A DNA stretch of 64,000 nt from Extensimonas perlucida (GCF_007655255.1 NZ_VMYE01000005.1:1-64000); one strand, 5' to 3'; positions 35,866 to 45,389 are shown, numbered from the stretch's first letter. The notes: generated by a model from the letters alone, not told the origin. Made by a program: numbers and translations.

Positions 35866-38130
35866 TCAGCCCTGCGGCGTCATGCGCACGGCACGCAGTA
35901 CCGCGGGTGTGCGCCGGAGGTTGCGCAGGGCCGCCTCGAGGTGCGCCTGATCGCGCACGGCGATGAGGAAGCGCAGTTCAGTGGTTTCGAGCGCGGCTTC
36001 GTCGGGCATGTCCACGTGGATGATATCCACCTCCGCGTCGGCCAGCGCAGCCGCCACGCGCGCGAGCACGCCCTTGCCGTTGGTCACGGTGACGACGATG
36101 CCCGTCTCGAACAAGCGGGCGGGTTCGTCCGACCAATCGACGGCGATGAAACGCTCGCTGTCTTTGTCCTGCAGGCGCTTGGCCACGCTGCAGTGGGCAT
36201 TGTGCACCACCAGGCCTTCACCGCGCCCTAGGTAGCCCACGATGGCGTCGCCCGGCACGGGGCGGCAGCAGCTCGCGTATTGCACCGAGGCGCTCTCGCT
36301 GCCGTCGAGCATGATCGCGCCTTGCGAGAGGGTTTCGTGCGCGGTATAGCGCTCGCGGCTCATGAGCAGGGCGTCGGGGCGATGGCCGATTTCACCCAGC
36401 AGCGCCACCAGCCGCTTGGCGACGATGCTCGCGATACGCTTGCCCAGGCCGATGTCGGTCATGAGCTCACTGCGCGTGCGGTTGCCGGTAAAGCGCAGCA
36501 GCTTGTCCCAGATCGGCTGCGTTTCGGCATTGAGCGGCGGCAACTGCGCCAAGCCCTCGGCACGCAATGCCTGGCTCAGCAGCTTTTCGCCCAGTCCTTC
36601 AGACTCGGTTTGCGCAAGGGTTTTGAGGTAGTGGCGGATTTTCGAGCGCGCGCGCCCCGTGCGCACGAAGCCGAGCCAGGCCGGATTCGGTGTGGACACC
36701 GGCGCCGTGATGATCTCGACCACGTCGCCGTTGGTGAGCTCGGTGCGCAAAGGCACGAGCTCGCCGTTGATCTTGGCCGCGGTCGCATGGTCGCCCACGT
36801 TGCTATGGATGGCGTAGGCAAAATCGACCACCGTCGCGCCACGCGGCAAAGCCATGATCTGGCTCTTGGGCGTGAATACATAGACGGCATCCGGGAACAG
36901 GTCCACCTTGACGTGATCCCAGAACTCCGCGGCGTCACGGGTTTCGTTCTGGATGTCCAGCAGCGACTGCAGCCACTTGGTGCCCAGGCGCTCGGCCGCC
37001 GTGCCATCGGCGTTTTGCGCCTTGTAAAGCCAGTGCGCGGCCACGCCCGCCTCGGCGACCACGTGCATTTCTTCGGTGCGGATCTGAAACTCGATGCTCA
37101 GGTTCGCCGGCCCCACCACGGTGGTGTGCAGCGACTGGTAGCCGTTGAGCTTGGCGATCGCGATATGGTCCTTGAACTTGCCCGGCACGGGCTTGTACAT
37201 CTGGTGCAACACGCCCAAGGCGGTGTAGCAGTCCGTCACGGTGGGCACGATCACGCGAAAGCCATAGATGTCCGTCACCTGCGCGAAGCTCAGATGCTTG
37301 AGCTGCATCTTCTGGTAGATCGCATACAGCGTTTTCTCGCGGCCGGCCAGGCGCACCTTCATGCCTATGCGCGAAAAAGCCGCATCGACCTCGGCCTGCA
37401 CTTTTTTGATGAGGTCGCGGCGGCGGTTGCGCGACTTGTTGACGGCCTTGGCCAGCGTGGCATAGCGCCAGGGGTGCAGGTAGCGAAAGGCCAGGTCTTG
37501 CAACTCACGGTAGGTCTGGTTGAGCCCGAGCCGGTGCGCGATCGGTGCGTAGATTTCGAGCGTTTCGCTCGCAATGCGCTGCCACTTGCTGCGCGGCATG
37601 TCGGCAAGCGTGCGCATATTGTGCGTACGATCGGCGAGCTTAATAAGGATCACGCGCACGTCACGCGCCATGGCCAGCAGCATCTTGCGAAACGACTCGG
37701 CCTGATTTTCCTCGCGCGTGTGGAATTGCAGCTTGTCGAGCTTGGTCAGGCCATCGACGAGTTCGGCCACCGTGACGCCGAAGCGCTCGATCAGGTCTGC
37801 CTTGGTGACGCCGCAGTCCTCCATGGCATCGTGCAGCAGCGCCGCCATGAGCGCGGGCGCGTCGAGCTTCCAGCTCGCGCACAGCGCCGCCACAGCGATC
37901 GGATGGGTGATGTAGGGTTCGCCGCTATTGCGCAGCTGGCCCAGGTGCGCCGCGTCGGCAAAGCGGTAGGCCTTACGCACCTGCTCAATGCTTGCGGCGT
38001 CGAGATAGTCGAGGCTGTCCACGAGCGCGGCAAAGCTCGCCGCAGCGGCATTGGCCGCGGCATTCGTGGCCGCAACCGCCCCCCCCGCAGGCGCGGGGTT
38101 TGCCGCAAGAGGATGGAGTGCCACGTTCAT
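35866..38130 (-). CDS. spoT: Bifunctional (p)ppGpp synthetase/hydrolase SpoT
   Basis: This 754-residue protein starts MNVALHPL and has an Ala-rich head. The HD hydrolase domain (about 60-210) has HDAMED and ADRTHNMRTL intact. The synthetase domain has DIYGFRVIV and KLNGYQSLHTTV. The TGS domain (about 410) and a C-terminal ACT domain complete it. Because hydrolase and synthetase motifs are both kept and the gene sits in a gmk-rpoZ-spoT operon, it is SpoT rather than RelA. Two hairpins separate it from rpoZ, which probably lowers readthrough. A short Met extension to 38190 is not supported. Confidence 0.95.
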   Translation of the reverse strand: MNVALHPLAANPAPAGGAVAATNAAANAAAASFAALVDSLDYLDAASIEQVRKAYRFADAAHLGQLRNSGEPYITHPIAVAALCASWKLDAPALMAALLHDAMEDCGVTKADLIERFGVTVAELVDGLTKLDKLQFHTREENQAESFRKMLLAMARDVRVILIKLADRTHNMRTLADMPRSKWQRIASETLEIYAPIAHRLGLNQTYRELQDLAFRYLHPWRYATLAKAVNKSRNRRRDLIKKVQAEVDAAFSRIGMKVRLAGREKTLYAIYQKMQLKHLSFAQVTDIYGFRVIVPTVTDCYTALGVLHQMYKPVPGKFKDHIAIAKLNGYQSLHTTVVGPANLSIEFQIRTEEMHVVAEAGVAAHWLYKAQNADGTAAERLGTKWLQSLLDIQNETRDAAEFWDHVKVDLFPDAVYVFTPKSQIMALPRGATVVDFAYAIHSNVGDHATAAKINGELVPLRTELTNGDVVEIITAPVSTPNPAWLGFVRTGRARSKIRHYLKTLAQTESEGLGEKLLSQALRAEGLAQLPPLNAETQPIWDKLLRFTGNRTRSELMTDIGLGKRIASIVAKRLVALLGEIGHRPDALLMSRERYTAHETLSQGAIMLDGSESASVQYASCCRPVPGDAIVGYLGRGEGLVVHNAHCSVAKRLQDKDSERFIAVDWSDEPARLFETGIVVTVTNGKGVLARVAAALADAEVDIIHVDMPDEAALETTELRFLIAVRDQAHLEAALRNLRRTPAVLRAVRMTPQG

Positions 38131-38176
38131 GCCGTCAAATGTAGCGCGCAAAGAGGGGCAGGCGCAGCCTGCAAAT

Positions 38177-38203
38177 AAAAAGCACCGCATTGCGGTGCTT
38201 TTT
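38177..38203. terminator. Symmetric hairpin between rpoZ and spoT
   Basis: AAAAAGCACCGC and GCGGTGCTTTTT flank a three-base loop. It can act as a terminator on either strand and would attenuate leftward transcription into spoT. Confidence 0.7.
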
Positions 38204-38217
38204 ATGATAGTTGCATG

Positions 38218-38265
38218 ACAAAAAAGTGCCAGCGCTTTCCCTCAGGAAAACGCTCAGCCGGGCAC
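38218..38265 (-). terminator. Terminator overlapping the rpoZ stop
   Basis: On the minus strand GGGCAC-type sequence at the rpoZ stop pairs with GTGCC near 38225, followed by TTTTTT. The inner arms GAGCG/CGCT add to it. Together with the hairpin at 38177 it forms a double barrier before spoT. Confidence 0.6.
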
Positions 38266-38457
38266 TTTTTTCAGCATTTCGAGGCCGACCTTGCCCGCGG
38301 CGATTTCCCGTAGCGCCGTGACTGCGGGTTTGTTGCGGCTTTCGATGCGCGGCGCATGGCCTTGGCTGAGCATGCGCGCGCGGTACGCGGCGGCGAGCAC
38401 GAGTTGGAAGCGGTTGGGGATTTTTTCCAGGCAGTCTTCTACGGTGATGCGTGCCAT
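38254..38457 (-). CDS. rpoZ: RNA polymerase omega subunit
   Basis: This 67-residue protein starts [20 protein letters not shown], the standard beginning of omega, followed by [12 protein letters not shown] and [12 protein letters not shown]. Omega helps fold beta-prime and carries part of a ppGpp site. It lies 19 bases after gmk and before spoT, the usual order. The frame extends to 38511 but the domain start and normal length favour this ATG. Confidence 0.95.
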   Translation of the reverse strand: MARITVEDCLEKIPNRFQLVLAAAYRARMLSQGHAPRIESRNKPAVTALREIAAGKVGLEMLKKVPG

Positions 38458-38476
38458 CGGCGTTCTCCGGGGGTGT

Positions 38477-39097
38477 TCAGATGATGTGCAGCGCTTGGAA
38501 GGTCTCGGCACGGGCGCGCAACTGGGCGGCGTACTTGAGGCGCTGGGCGTGCACTATGGTTTTCAGATCGAAAAGCGCACGCTCAAAGAGTTCGTTGATT
38601 ATAACGTAGTCAAATTTGTGCGCCTGCGCCATCTCCTGGGCGGCGTTTTTCAGGCGCATTTCTATGATCTCGGGCGCGTCTTCGCCACGGCGCTCCAGGC
38701 GGGCGCGCAATTCTTCCCAGCTGGGCGGCAGGATGAAGATGAGCACGGCCTGCGCAAATGCCTGGCGGATTTGCATGGCCCCCTGGAAGTCGATTTCGAG
38801 CACCACGTCGCCGCCTTGCGCAATGCGCTCCTCGATGGCTTTTTTGGACGTGCCGTAGCGGTTGCCGTGCACATTGGCCCATTCGACGAAAGCCTGCGCC
38901 TGCACCATGGCGTCGAACTCTTGCGGGCTGACGAAATAGTATTCGCGCCCATGCTTTTCCTGCCCGCGCGGCGCCCGCGTGGTGTGTGAAACCGAAGGCC
39001 GCACATGCGAGTCGAGCTCGAGCAAGGCTTTCACGAGGCTGGACTTGCCGGCCCCACTGGGCGCCGAAACTACAATAATATTGCCTGGATAGTCCAT
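38477..39097 (-). CDS. gmk: Guanylate kinase
   Basis: This 206-residue protein phosphorylates GMP to GDP with ATP. The P-loop is [10 protein letters not shown] (about 11-20), the GMP-binding part is [19 protein letters not shown], then [13 protein letters not shown]. It matches bacterial Gmk in length. It sits after yicC with a 50-base gap and before rpoZ, linking guanine nucleotide supply with ppGpp metabolism. Confidence 0.95.
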   Translation of the reverse strand: MDYPGNIIVVSAPSGAGKSSLVKALLELDSHVRPSVSHTTRAPRGQEKHGREYYFVSPQEFDAMVQAQAFVEWANVHGNRYGTSKKAIEERIAQGGDVVLEIDFQGAMQIRQAFAQAVLIFILPPSWEELRARLERRGEDAPEIIEMRLKNAAQEMAQAHKFDYVIINELFERALFDLKTIVHAQRLKYAAQLRARAETFQALHII

Positions 39098-39147
39098 GAT
39101 TTATCTACACCGATAGCTATTTTATACATAGCATCAAGCGGCGGCCG

Positions 39148-40065
39148 TCACTCGAGGTTTTGCACCTGCTCGCGCATCTGCTCGATCAGCACCTTCATGT
39201 CCACGCTGATGCGCGTGAGTTCGAGCGCGGCCGACTTGGAGCCCAGCGTGTTGGCTTCCCGGTGCAGCTCCTGGATCAGAAATTCGAGGCGTTTGCCGAT
39301 TTCGCCGCCTTTGTCCAGCAGGCGCTCGATCTCGTCGAGATGCGCGTTCAGGCGCGAGAGCTCCTCGGCCACGTCGATGCGCAGCGCAAAGGCCGTTGCC
39401 TCGGTCAGCGCGCGCTCGCGCGCCGCTTCGGGCGGGACGCTGCCTTCGACGGCAGCCATGGCCTCTTGCCAGCGCTCGAGAAAGCGCTGGCGCTGCTGTT
39501 GCACGAGCTGGGGCACGAGCGGTTGCGCCTGCAGCGCGAGCGCGCGCAACTGCACGAGCCGGTCGCGCAGCATGGCGGCCAGGCGCTCGCCCTCGCGCGC
39601 ACGCGCCGCGCGCAGGGCGTCGAGCGCCTGCTGCGCGAGCTCGGACACGATGGAGCCCCAGTCTTGCGCCTGTGTGCCGGCGCTGGCGCTCAGGCGCATG
39701 GCCTCGGCCACGCTCAAAGGCGCGGCCTGCGGCAGCCAGGCGCGTATGCCATCTTGCAACACGCTGAGGCGCTGCAGCAGGCGCGGCGAAAGGTCTGGCA
39801 AGTCCACGCCGTCGCTGCTTTCGAGCGCGGCGCGCACTTCGATCTTGCCGCGTTTGAGCTGCGCGGTAAGCAGGTTACGCAACGCCGGCTCGGCGGCGCG
39901 CAACTCGTCGGGCAGGCGAAAACTCAGGTCGAGAAAGCGGCTGTTGACGGCGCGAATCTCCAGCCCCAACCCGCGCTTGGGCAAAGCCGCAGGCTCGGTT
40001 TCGCCCTCCGTGGCGCCAGGGCGATGCTGCACACTGGCGTATCCGGTCATACTGTAAACTGGCAT
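39148..40065 (-). CDS. yicC: YicC-family endoribonuclease
   Basis: This 305-residue protein starts MPVYSMTGYASVQ, the family hallmark. It continues with EIRAVNSRFLDLSFRLPDEL and ends with the conserved EIGKRLEFLIQELHREANTLGSK region and MREQVQNLE. YicC proteins are stress-linked RNases whose Glu/His-rich C-terminal part binds metal. It heads the leftward yicC-gmk-rpoZ-spoT operon, divergent from the kinase gene 76 bases away. Confidence 0.92.
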   Translation of the reverse strand: MPVYSMTGYASVQHRPGATEGETEPAALPKRGLGLEIRAVNSRFLDLSFRLPDELRAAEPALRNLLTAQLKRGKIEVRAALESSDGVDLPDLSPRLLQRLSVLQDGIRAWLPQAAPLSVAEAMRLSASAGTQAQDWGSIVSELAQQALDALRAARAREGERLAAMLRDRLVQLRALALQAQPLVPQLVQQQRQRFLERWQEAMAAVEGSVPPEAARERALTEATAFALRIDVAEELSRLNAHLDEIERLLDKGGEIGKRLEFLIQELHREANTLGSKSAALELTRISVDMKVLIEQMREQVQNLE

Positions 40066-40141
40066 GAGACTTTGATGGCTTGCTTGGTGATCGGGCGATT
40101 ATCCTGGTTCCACGCCCCGATCCCGAACCTTTGCGCGCACC

Positions 40142-41140
40142 ATGTCCAAAATCAAGCCGGCTCCCTTACCGTCTGGCAGCACCCTAGGCGGCTACCGCCT
40201 GCTGCGCCATTTGTCCTCAGGGGGCTTCGGCGTGGTGTATCTGGCCCAGGACGCCGAAGGCCAGCAGGTGGCGATCAAGGAGTATCTGCCCTCTTCGCTG
40301 GTCACGCGCGCGCCGGGCGAGTTGCTGCCCCAGGTGCCGCCCGAAAAACTCTCGCTGTACCGGCTGGGACTCAAGAGCTTTTTCGAGGAGGGGCGCTCGC
40401 TGGCGCAGATTGCGCACCCCGCGGTGGTCAGCGTGCTCAACTTCTTTCGTGAGAACGAAACGGTTTACATGGTGATGAACTACCTGGAAGGCGCGACCTT
40501 GCAGGACTTCATCGTCACCGCGCGCGAGCTCAAGCAACCCAAGGTGTTCCGCGAATCGACCATACGCTCGCTGTTCGACGAAGTGCTGCGCGGCCTGCGT
40601 ATCGTGCACCAGCACAAGATGCTGCACCTGGACATCAAGCCGGCCAACATTTTCATTACCGACGACGACAAGGAGGTACTGATCGACTTTGGCGCGGCGC
40701 GCGAGGTGCTGTCCAAAGAAGGCAACTTCATCCGCCCGATGTATACCCCCGGCTTCGCCGCGCCCGAGATGTACCGGCGCGACAGCAGCATGGGGCCGTG
40801 GACGGATATTTACGCCATCGGCGCCTGCATCTACGCCTGCATGCAGGGCTACCCCCCGAGCGAGGCGCCGCAGCGCACCGACAAAGACCGCATTGCGCAA
40901 GCGCTGACCAAATTGCGCGGCGTGTATTCGGACAGCCTGATCGAAATCGTCGAGTGGTGCATGGCGCTGGACCCGCTGTCGCGCCCGCAGTCCGTGTTTG
41001 CGCTGCAAAAAGCCCTGAGCCGCGAGGGCGAGCGGCGCTACACCAAGCTGTCAGTCTCCGAAAAAATGCGCCTGCAGCTCATGAAGTCGGATGCCAAAAA
41101 ACCCGCTGCGCAAGCCCCCGCTGGCGCCAAACCGCAATGA
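40142..41140 (+). CDS. Serine/threonine protein kinase, bacterial PASTA-less type
   Basis: This 332-residue protein consists of one kinase domain without a membrane segment. The Gly loop is LSSGGFGVVYLA, the ATP Lys is in VAIKEYLPSSL, the catalytic loop is LHLDIKPANIFI (HLD for HRD, Asp kept), and DFGAARE is the metal loop, with a GFAAPEMY activation-segment end. The C-terminus is a basic and Ala-rich tail. It overlaps the PP2C phosphatase gene in ATGA, forming a kinase/phosphatase pair. Targets are not shown by the sequence. Confidence 0.9.
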   Translation: MSKIKPAPLPSGSTLGGYRLLRHLSSGGFGVVYLAQDAEGQQVAIKEYLPSSLVTRAPGELLPQVPPEKLSLYRLGLKSFFEEGRSLAQIAHPAVVSVLNFFRENETVYMVMNYLEGATLQDFIVTARELKQPKVFRESTIRSLFDEVLRGLRIVHQHKMLHLDIKPANIFITDDDKEVLIDFGAAREVLSKEGNFIRPMYTPGFAAPEMYRRDSSMGPWTDIYAIGACIYACMQGYPPSEAPQRTDKDRIAQALTKLRGVYSDSLIEIVEWCMALDPLSRPQSVFALQKALSREGERRYTKLSVSEKMRLQLMKSDAKKPAAQAPAGAKPQ

Positions 41141-42051
41141 AATTTTCGGTATTCCAGGTCAGCCGTCGCGGCGGCCGCGCCAAGAACGAAGACCGCATGG
41201 GCTACTGCTACACGCGGGAGTCCAGCCTCTTTCTGCTCGCCGACGGCATGGGCGGCCACCCCGAAGGCGAGGTAGCGGCACAGATTGCGCTGCAAACCAT
41301 CGCCCACCTGTTCCAGAACCAGGCCACGCCGCAGCTCCCGGACGTGCCGACGTTTTTGTCTTCTGCGCTGCTGGCTGCGCACCATCAAGTCCTGCGCTAT
41401 GCCAACGACAAGCTCCTACCCGACGCGCCGCGCACCACGCTGGTCGCTGCCGTGCTGCAGGGGGGCGCAGCCTTCTGGATCCACTGCGGCGACTCGCGCC
41501 TGTACCTGGTGCGCGGCGGCGCGATCGCAGCGCGCACGCACGATCATTCCTACCACGCGCTGCTCGACGGCCCGCCCGCGCAGTCCAAGTATGCGAACCG
41601 CAACCTGCTGTTCACCTGCCTGGGCTCGCCGCTCAAGCCGGTCTTCGACCTCGGCGGTCCGGTGACATTGGCGCAGGGCGACCGCATCCTGCTGTGCTCG
41701 GACGGCTTGTGGAGTGCGCTCGACGACGACACCATCGCGCAGCGCCTGGGCCAGCAAACCGTGGAACATGCCGTGCCCGACCTCGTCGAAGACGCGCTGC
41801 GCAAGGCGGGCGCGGCCAGCGACAACGTCACTGCGCTCGCGCTCGAATGGGAAATGCCCGACGACTTCCCGTCTTCCATGGGCATTTCCACCGACAGCAT
41901 AGGCGAAGGCGCCTTTGCCTCCACCATCCAGGCCGAGCCCCCCGATGCCCTCGAAGACGCCTTGCTGGGCGAGCTCGACGAAGCCATGATCGAGCGCTCG
42001 ATCGCCGAAATCAACGAGGCCATCCGCCGCTCCGCCGAGCGCCGCCGTTGA
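41137..42051 (+). CDS. PP2C-family protein phosphatase
   Basis: This 304-residue protein has the PP2C metal motifs: NEDRMGY, LLADGMGGHPEGEVAA (about 27-42), HCGDSRLYLVR, LLCSDGLWSAL and SDNVTALALEW. All the Asp metal ligands are present. A 60-residue C-terminal extension beyond the phosphatase core is acidic. The start was set by the overlap with the kinase stop; the longer frame from 40798 lies antisense-free inside the kinase and is not real. It probably reverses the kinase. Confidence 0.9.
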   Translation: MKFSVFQVSRRGGRAKNEDRMGYCYTRESSLFLLADGMGGHPEGEVAAQIALQTIAHLFQNQATPQLPDVPTFLSSALLAAHHQVLRYANDKLLPDAPRTTLVAAVLQGGAAFWIHCGDSRLYLVRGGAIAARTHDHSYHALLDGPPAQSKYANRNLLFTCLGSPLKPVFDLGGPVTLAQGDRILLCSDGLWSALDDDTIAQRLGQQTVEHAVPDLVEDALRKAGAASDNVTALALEWEMPDDFPSSMGISTDSIGEGAFASTIQAEPPDALEDALLGELDEAMIERSIAEINEAIRRSAERRR

Positions 42052-42208
42052 AGCACCGCTGAAGCCATTGCCCCGGTGCCGCATCTTGCACGGCCCGCGC
42101 TCCGCCCCCAAGTGAACGAACGCCGGGCCGGCCAGCGCCGCCGCCTCGGTGGGCTGGCAGGGCGCCTTTCGCCCCACACTGCTTCACCCCTCTTTCTGAA
42201 AATTAGCC

Positions 42209-42937
42209 ATGAGCACCATTTTTCGTAGCAATCAACGCCCCGCCGACGCCATGCGCCCCGTGCGCATCACGCGCAACTACACCATGCACGCCGAAGGCTC
42301 GGTGCTGATCGAACTTGGCAACACGCGCGTGCTGTGCACGGCCTCGGTCGAAGACAAGGTGCCGCCGCACCAGCGCGGCAGCGGCGCGGGCTGGGTCACG
42401 GCCGAATACGGCATGCTGCCGCGCGCCACGCACCAGCGCAACGACCGCGAGGCCGCGCGCGGCAAGCAAAGCGGACGCACGCAGGAGATTCAACGCCTGA
42501 TCGGGCGCTCGCTGCGCGCCGTGTTCGACCTGCGGCTGCTGGGCGAGCGCACCATCACGCTGGACTGCGACGTGATCCAGGCCGACGGCGGCACGCGCAC
42601 TGCGGCGATCACCGGCGCCTGGGTGGCCGCGCAGGACGCCGTGCACCAGCTGCTCGCCAGCGGCAAACTCAGCCAGTCGCCCATCCGCGAAGCCGTGGCC
42701 GCCGTCTCGGTGGGCATGCTGCAGGGCACGCCGCTGCTGGACCTCGAATACGAGGAGGACCAGCGCTGCGACACCGACATGAACGTCGTCATGACCACCG
42801 CGGGTGCCTTCGTCGAACTGCAGGGCACGGCCGAGGGCGCGGCGTTCACGCGCGCGCAGCTCGACCAGATGCTCACGCTGGCCGAAAAAGGCATCCGCGA
42901 GCTGCTCACGCTGCAACAAAAAGCGCTCTACGAGTAA
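42209..42937 (+). CDS. rph: Ribonuclease PH
   Basis: This 242-residue exoribonuclease trims tRNA 3' ends with phosphate. It starts [20 protein letters not shown]. It carries [39 protein letters not shown] and [17 protein letters not shown] (catalytic Asp residues), all family motifs. The length is normal. It is followed by rdgB after a 45-base gap that contains a genus-type repeat. Confidence 0.95.
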   Translation: MSTIFRSNQRPADAMRPVRITRNYTMHAEGSVLIELGNTRVLCTASVEDKVPPHQRGSGAGWVTAEYGMLPRATHQRNDREAARGKQSGRTQEIQRLIGRSLRAVFDLRLLGERTITLDCDVIQADGGTRTAAITGAWVAAQDAVHQLLASGKLSQSPIREAVAAVSVGMLQGTPLLDLEYEEDQRCDTDMNVVMTTAGAFVELQGTAEGAAFTRAQLDQMLTLAEKGIRELLTLQQKALYE

Positions 42938-42981
42938 TAGCTGCTTGCGCTTGATACATAAGGGCTAGAGGCCAATTTGAC
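42936..42981. repeat. Extragenic repeat of the Comamonadaceae type
   Basis: ATAGCTGCTTGCGCTTGATA followed by AAGGGCTAGAGGCCAATTTG. The same scheme recurs at 55601-55652. The inner parts GCGCTTG and its partial complement can pair. I associate the pattern with many Comamonadaceae genomes, from memory. Confidence 0.6.
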
Positions 42982-42982
42982 C

Positions 42983-43588
42983 ATGAAAATCGTGCTGGCA
43001 TCGAACAACCCCGGCAAGCTCGCCGAACTGCAAGCCATGCTCGCGCCGCTGGGCGTGGAGCTGCTGCCCCAGGGCGGGCTCGGCGTGGGCGAGGCCGAGG
43101 AGCCGTACTGCACCTTCGTCGAAAACGCGCTCGCCAAGGCGCGCTTTGCCGCGCAGCACACGGGCCTGCCCGCGCTCGCCGACGACGCGGGGCTGTGTGT
43201 GGACGCCTTCGGCGGCCTGCCGGGCGTGCAAACCGCCTACTACGCCACGCAATTCGGCTACGCAAAGGGCGATGCAAACAACGTGCGCGCGCTGCTCGAA
43301 CAAATGCGCGGCATCAGCAACCGCCGCGCCGCGCTCGTGAGCACGCTCGTGGCCGTGCGCAGCCCGCAAGACCCCGAGCCGCTGATCGCCGTGGGCCGCG
43401 CCGCGGGCGAGATCACCGAAGCGCCGCGCGGCAGCCACGGCTTCGGCTTCGACCCCGTGATGTACCTGCCCGAACTCGGCAAAACCTTTGCCGAGCTGCC
43501 GCCCGAAGCCAAAAACGCGCACAGCCACCGCGGCCAGGCCGCGCGGCAGATGATGCAGCTGCTGCGTGAGCGCTGGCTCGCGGGCTGA
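42983..43588 (+). CDS. rdgB: dITP/XTP pyrophosphatase
   Basis: This 201-residue Ham1/RdgB enzyme removes non-canonical purine triphosphates. It starts MKIVLASNNPGKLAELQ, has EPYCTFVENALAKARFAAQ and LADDAGLCVDAFGGLPG (metal/substrate site), and GFGFDPVMYLPELGKTFAEL with a final SHRGQAARQM. All are characteristic. A TTG start two codons earlier is possible but the ATG fits the family. hemW begins eight bases after its stop. Confidence 0.95.
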   Translation: MKIVLASNNPGKLAELQAMLAPLGVELLPQGGLGVGEAEEPYCTFVENALAKARFAAQHTGLPALADDAGLCVDAFGGLPGVQTAYYATQFGYAKGDANNVRALLEQMRGISNRRAALVSTLVAVRSPQDPEPLIAVGRAAGEITEAPRGSHGFGFDPVMYLPELGKTFAELPPEAKNAHSHRGQAARQMMQLLRERWLAG

Positions 43589-43595
43589 AATCCCC

Positions 43596-44876
43596 ATGCC
43601 CACCATCCCCATCCGCCCGGCTGTGCCCGACGAAAGGCACAGCGCCCATCCCGCCGAACCCACGCCGCCCCCGCCGCGCGACCTGCAGCAGTCCATGCGC
43701 CCGGGCGTGCTGCACTTGCCCAGCCTGCCGCCGCTCGCGCTCTACGTGCACCTGCCCTGGTGCCTGCAAAAATGTCCGTACTGCGACTTCAACTCGCACG
43801 CGCTGACGGCCAGCGGGGCCGAGGCCGAGGCGCTGCAGTCGCGCTACATCGACGCGCTCGTCGCCGACCTCGAAGCCGCGCTGCCGCTCGTGTGGGGGCG
43901 CAAGGTCTTGAGCGTCTTTCTCGGCGGCGGCACGCCCAGCCTGTTCGCGCCCGAGCGCATCGAAGCGCTGCTGGGCGCGATCCGCGCGCGGCTGCCGCTG
44001 CTGCCGGGCTGCGAAATCACGCTCGAAGCCAACCCCGGCAGCTTCGAGCGCGCGCGCTTTCACGCCTTTCGCGCCGCGGGCGTCACGCGCTTGTCGGTGG
44101 GCGTGCAGAGCTTTTCCGACCGCCACTTGCAAGCCCTGGGCCGCGTGCACGACCGCGCGCAGGCCCTGGCCGCCATGCACGAGGCCGCGCAGGCGTTCGA
44201 CCACTTCAACCTAGACCTGATGTACGCCCTGCCGGGCCAGACGCTCGCAGAACTGGAGCAGGACGTGCACACCGCGCTTGCCTTTGCGCCGCCGCACCTC
44301 TCCATCTACCAGCTCACCATCGAGCCCAACACCTACTTTGCCAAGCACCCGCCGCCCGCGCTGCCCGAAGACGACCTGGCCTACGCCATGCTCGACCGCA
44401 TCACCGCGCTCACGCAGGCCGCGGGGCTGCAGCGCTACGAAGTCTCGGCCTACGCGCGCCCCGGCCACGCCTGCGTACACAACGGCAATTACTGGCAGTT
44501 TGGCGACTACCTGGGCCTGGGCGCGGGCGCGCACAGCAAGCTGAGCTTCGCGCACCGCATCGTGCGCCAGGTGCGCTTTCGCGACCCGCAGCGCTACATC
44601 ACGCAGGCGCTCGCGGGCCAGGCCGTGGCCCAGGACGACGAGGTGCGCCGCGCCGACCTGCCCTTCGAATTCATGCTCAACGCGCTGCGCCTGCGCGAAG
44701 GCTTTGCGCTGCAAGACTATTGCGACCGCACGGGCCTGCCGCTTTCGACCATCGCCCCGGCACTGGAGCAGGCCGAACGCCAGGGCCTGATCACCCGCGA
44801 CCTGGGCCACGTGCGCCCGACGGCGCGGGGGTTTGATTTTTTGAACGACTTGCTGGAGTTGTTTTTGCCGGAGTGA
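43596..44876 (+). CDS. hemW: Radical SAM heme chaperone HemW
   Basis: This 426-residue protein has the HemW radical SAM motif CLQKCPYCDF (three Cys plus an extra Cys) near residue 66, then VFLGGGTPSLF, EANPGSF and LSVGVQSF. The C-terminal HemN domain includes GLGAGAHS and the winged end. It resembles HemN but lacks the long N-terminus and residues of the true oxygen-independent coproporphyrinogen oxidase. The Pro-rich first 45 residues are non-conserved. The start at 43596 avoids overlap with rdgB. Confidence 0.9.
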   Translation: MPTIPIRPAVPDERHSAHPAEPTPPPPRDLQQSMRPGVLHLPSLPPLALYVHLPWCLQKCPYCDFNSHALTASGAEAEALQSRYIDALVADLEAALPLVWGRKVLSVFLGGGTPSLFAPERIEALLGAIRARLPLLPGCEITLEANPGSFERARFHAFRAAGVTRLSVGVQSFSDRHLQALGRVHDRAQALAAMHEAAQAFDHFNLDLMYALPGQTLAELEQDVHTALAFAPPHLSIYQLTIEPNTYFAKHPPPALPEDDLAYAMLDRITALTQAAGLQRYEVSAYARPGHACVHNGNYWQFGDYLGLGAGAHSKLSFAHRIVRQVRFRDPQRYITQALAGQAVAQDDEVRRADLPFEFMLNALRLREGFALQDYCDRTGLPLSTIAPALEQAERQGLITRDLGHVRPTARGFDFLNDLLELFLPE

Positions 44877-44939
44877 GCGGGCTGACCTTGATACGGGCGC
44901 GGGTTGGGCTATTTGCCGCTTTAAGCAAAAATGGCCGCT

Positions 44940-44977
44940 GACGCAGAACCAGCGCGCGCAAACAGCTTCTTTTTTAG
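44940..44977. repeat. Short dispersed repeat, type B, copy 1
   Basis: ACGCAGAACCAGCGCGCGCA followed by AACAGCTTCTTTTTT. A close copy stands at 48768-48799 beside the ABC permease gene. Both lie downstream of the convergent ends of core genes. No protein is coded here. Confidence 0.45.
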
Positions 44978-44993
44978 GAGTTTTTTGACACCG

Positions 44994-45389
44994 TTAGTCC
45001 GCAGAGAGCGCGACCGCGATGTCTGGGAACGACCGTAGCACTTTGCCATCCATGGTCACGAGCTTCGTTCCGAGCGTCTTCGCGAGCGCAACGAACTCGC
45101 AATCGTATGCGGAGCATTCACTGTCGCGCACCAGTTCGAGGACGCTACGCGAGTCGACCTCGTATTCGGCGCCCGAGAGCAAATCCTCGGCCTCGCTTTG
45201 GAGCGCATGCGCCTGCTCGAACGTCAGCTTTCCGCGCCTCAGATATCCGGCCAGAATGTTGCGAAATTCGCTGCGCCAAAGCACAGGCGCGGCCCAATCA
45301 GGGTCGTGCTCCATCAGCGCCTCTGCTGCCGCCGTATATTCTCCTGGCAGGTACAGATACGCCAACACGTTTGAATCCACGACCCTCAT
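44994..45389 (-). CDS. vapC: PIN-domain toxin of a VapBC pair
   Basis: This 131-residue protein is a PIN-domain ribonuclease: DSNVLAYLYLPGE gives the first Asp, WRSEFRNILAGYL gives the Glu, SAYDCEFVALAKTLG the third acid and LVTMDGKVLRSFP the last Asp. VapC toxins cut RNA, often initiator tRNA. The start overlaps the antitoxin stop by four bases. It lies just after hemW in a region with mobile DNA, so recent acquisition is plausible. Confidence 0.88.
   Translation of the reverse strand: MRVVDSNVLAYLYLPGEYTAAAEALMEHDPDWAAPVLWRSEFRNILAGYLRRGKLTFEQAHALQSEAEDLLSGAEYEVDSRSVLELVRDSECSAYDCEFVALAKTLGTKLVTMDGKVLRSFPDIAVALSAD

Noticed and set aside
36280-38178. A 632-residue open frame opposite spoT
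   Set aside because: It mirrors SpoT in reverse. The residue composition is that of an antisense shadow, rich in His, Arg and Gln, without a domain.
39106-39140. Third copy of the Comamonadaceae-type repeat between yicC and gmk
   Set aside because: Only GATAGCT and CATCAAGC parts resemble the repeat; too degenerate to list.
39160-40452. A 430-residue open frame opposite yicC
   Set aside because: It is antisense to a clear YicC gene. The high GC content keeps the opposite strand open; no motif or ribosome-binding site supports it.
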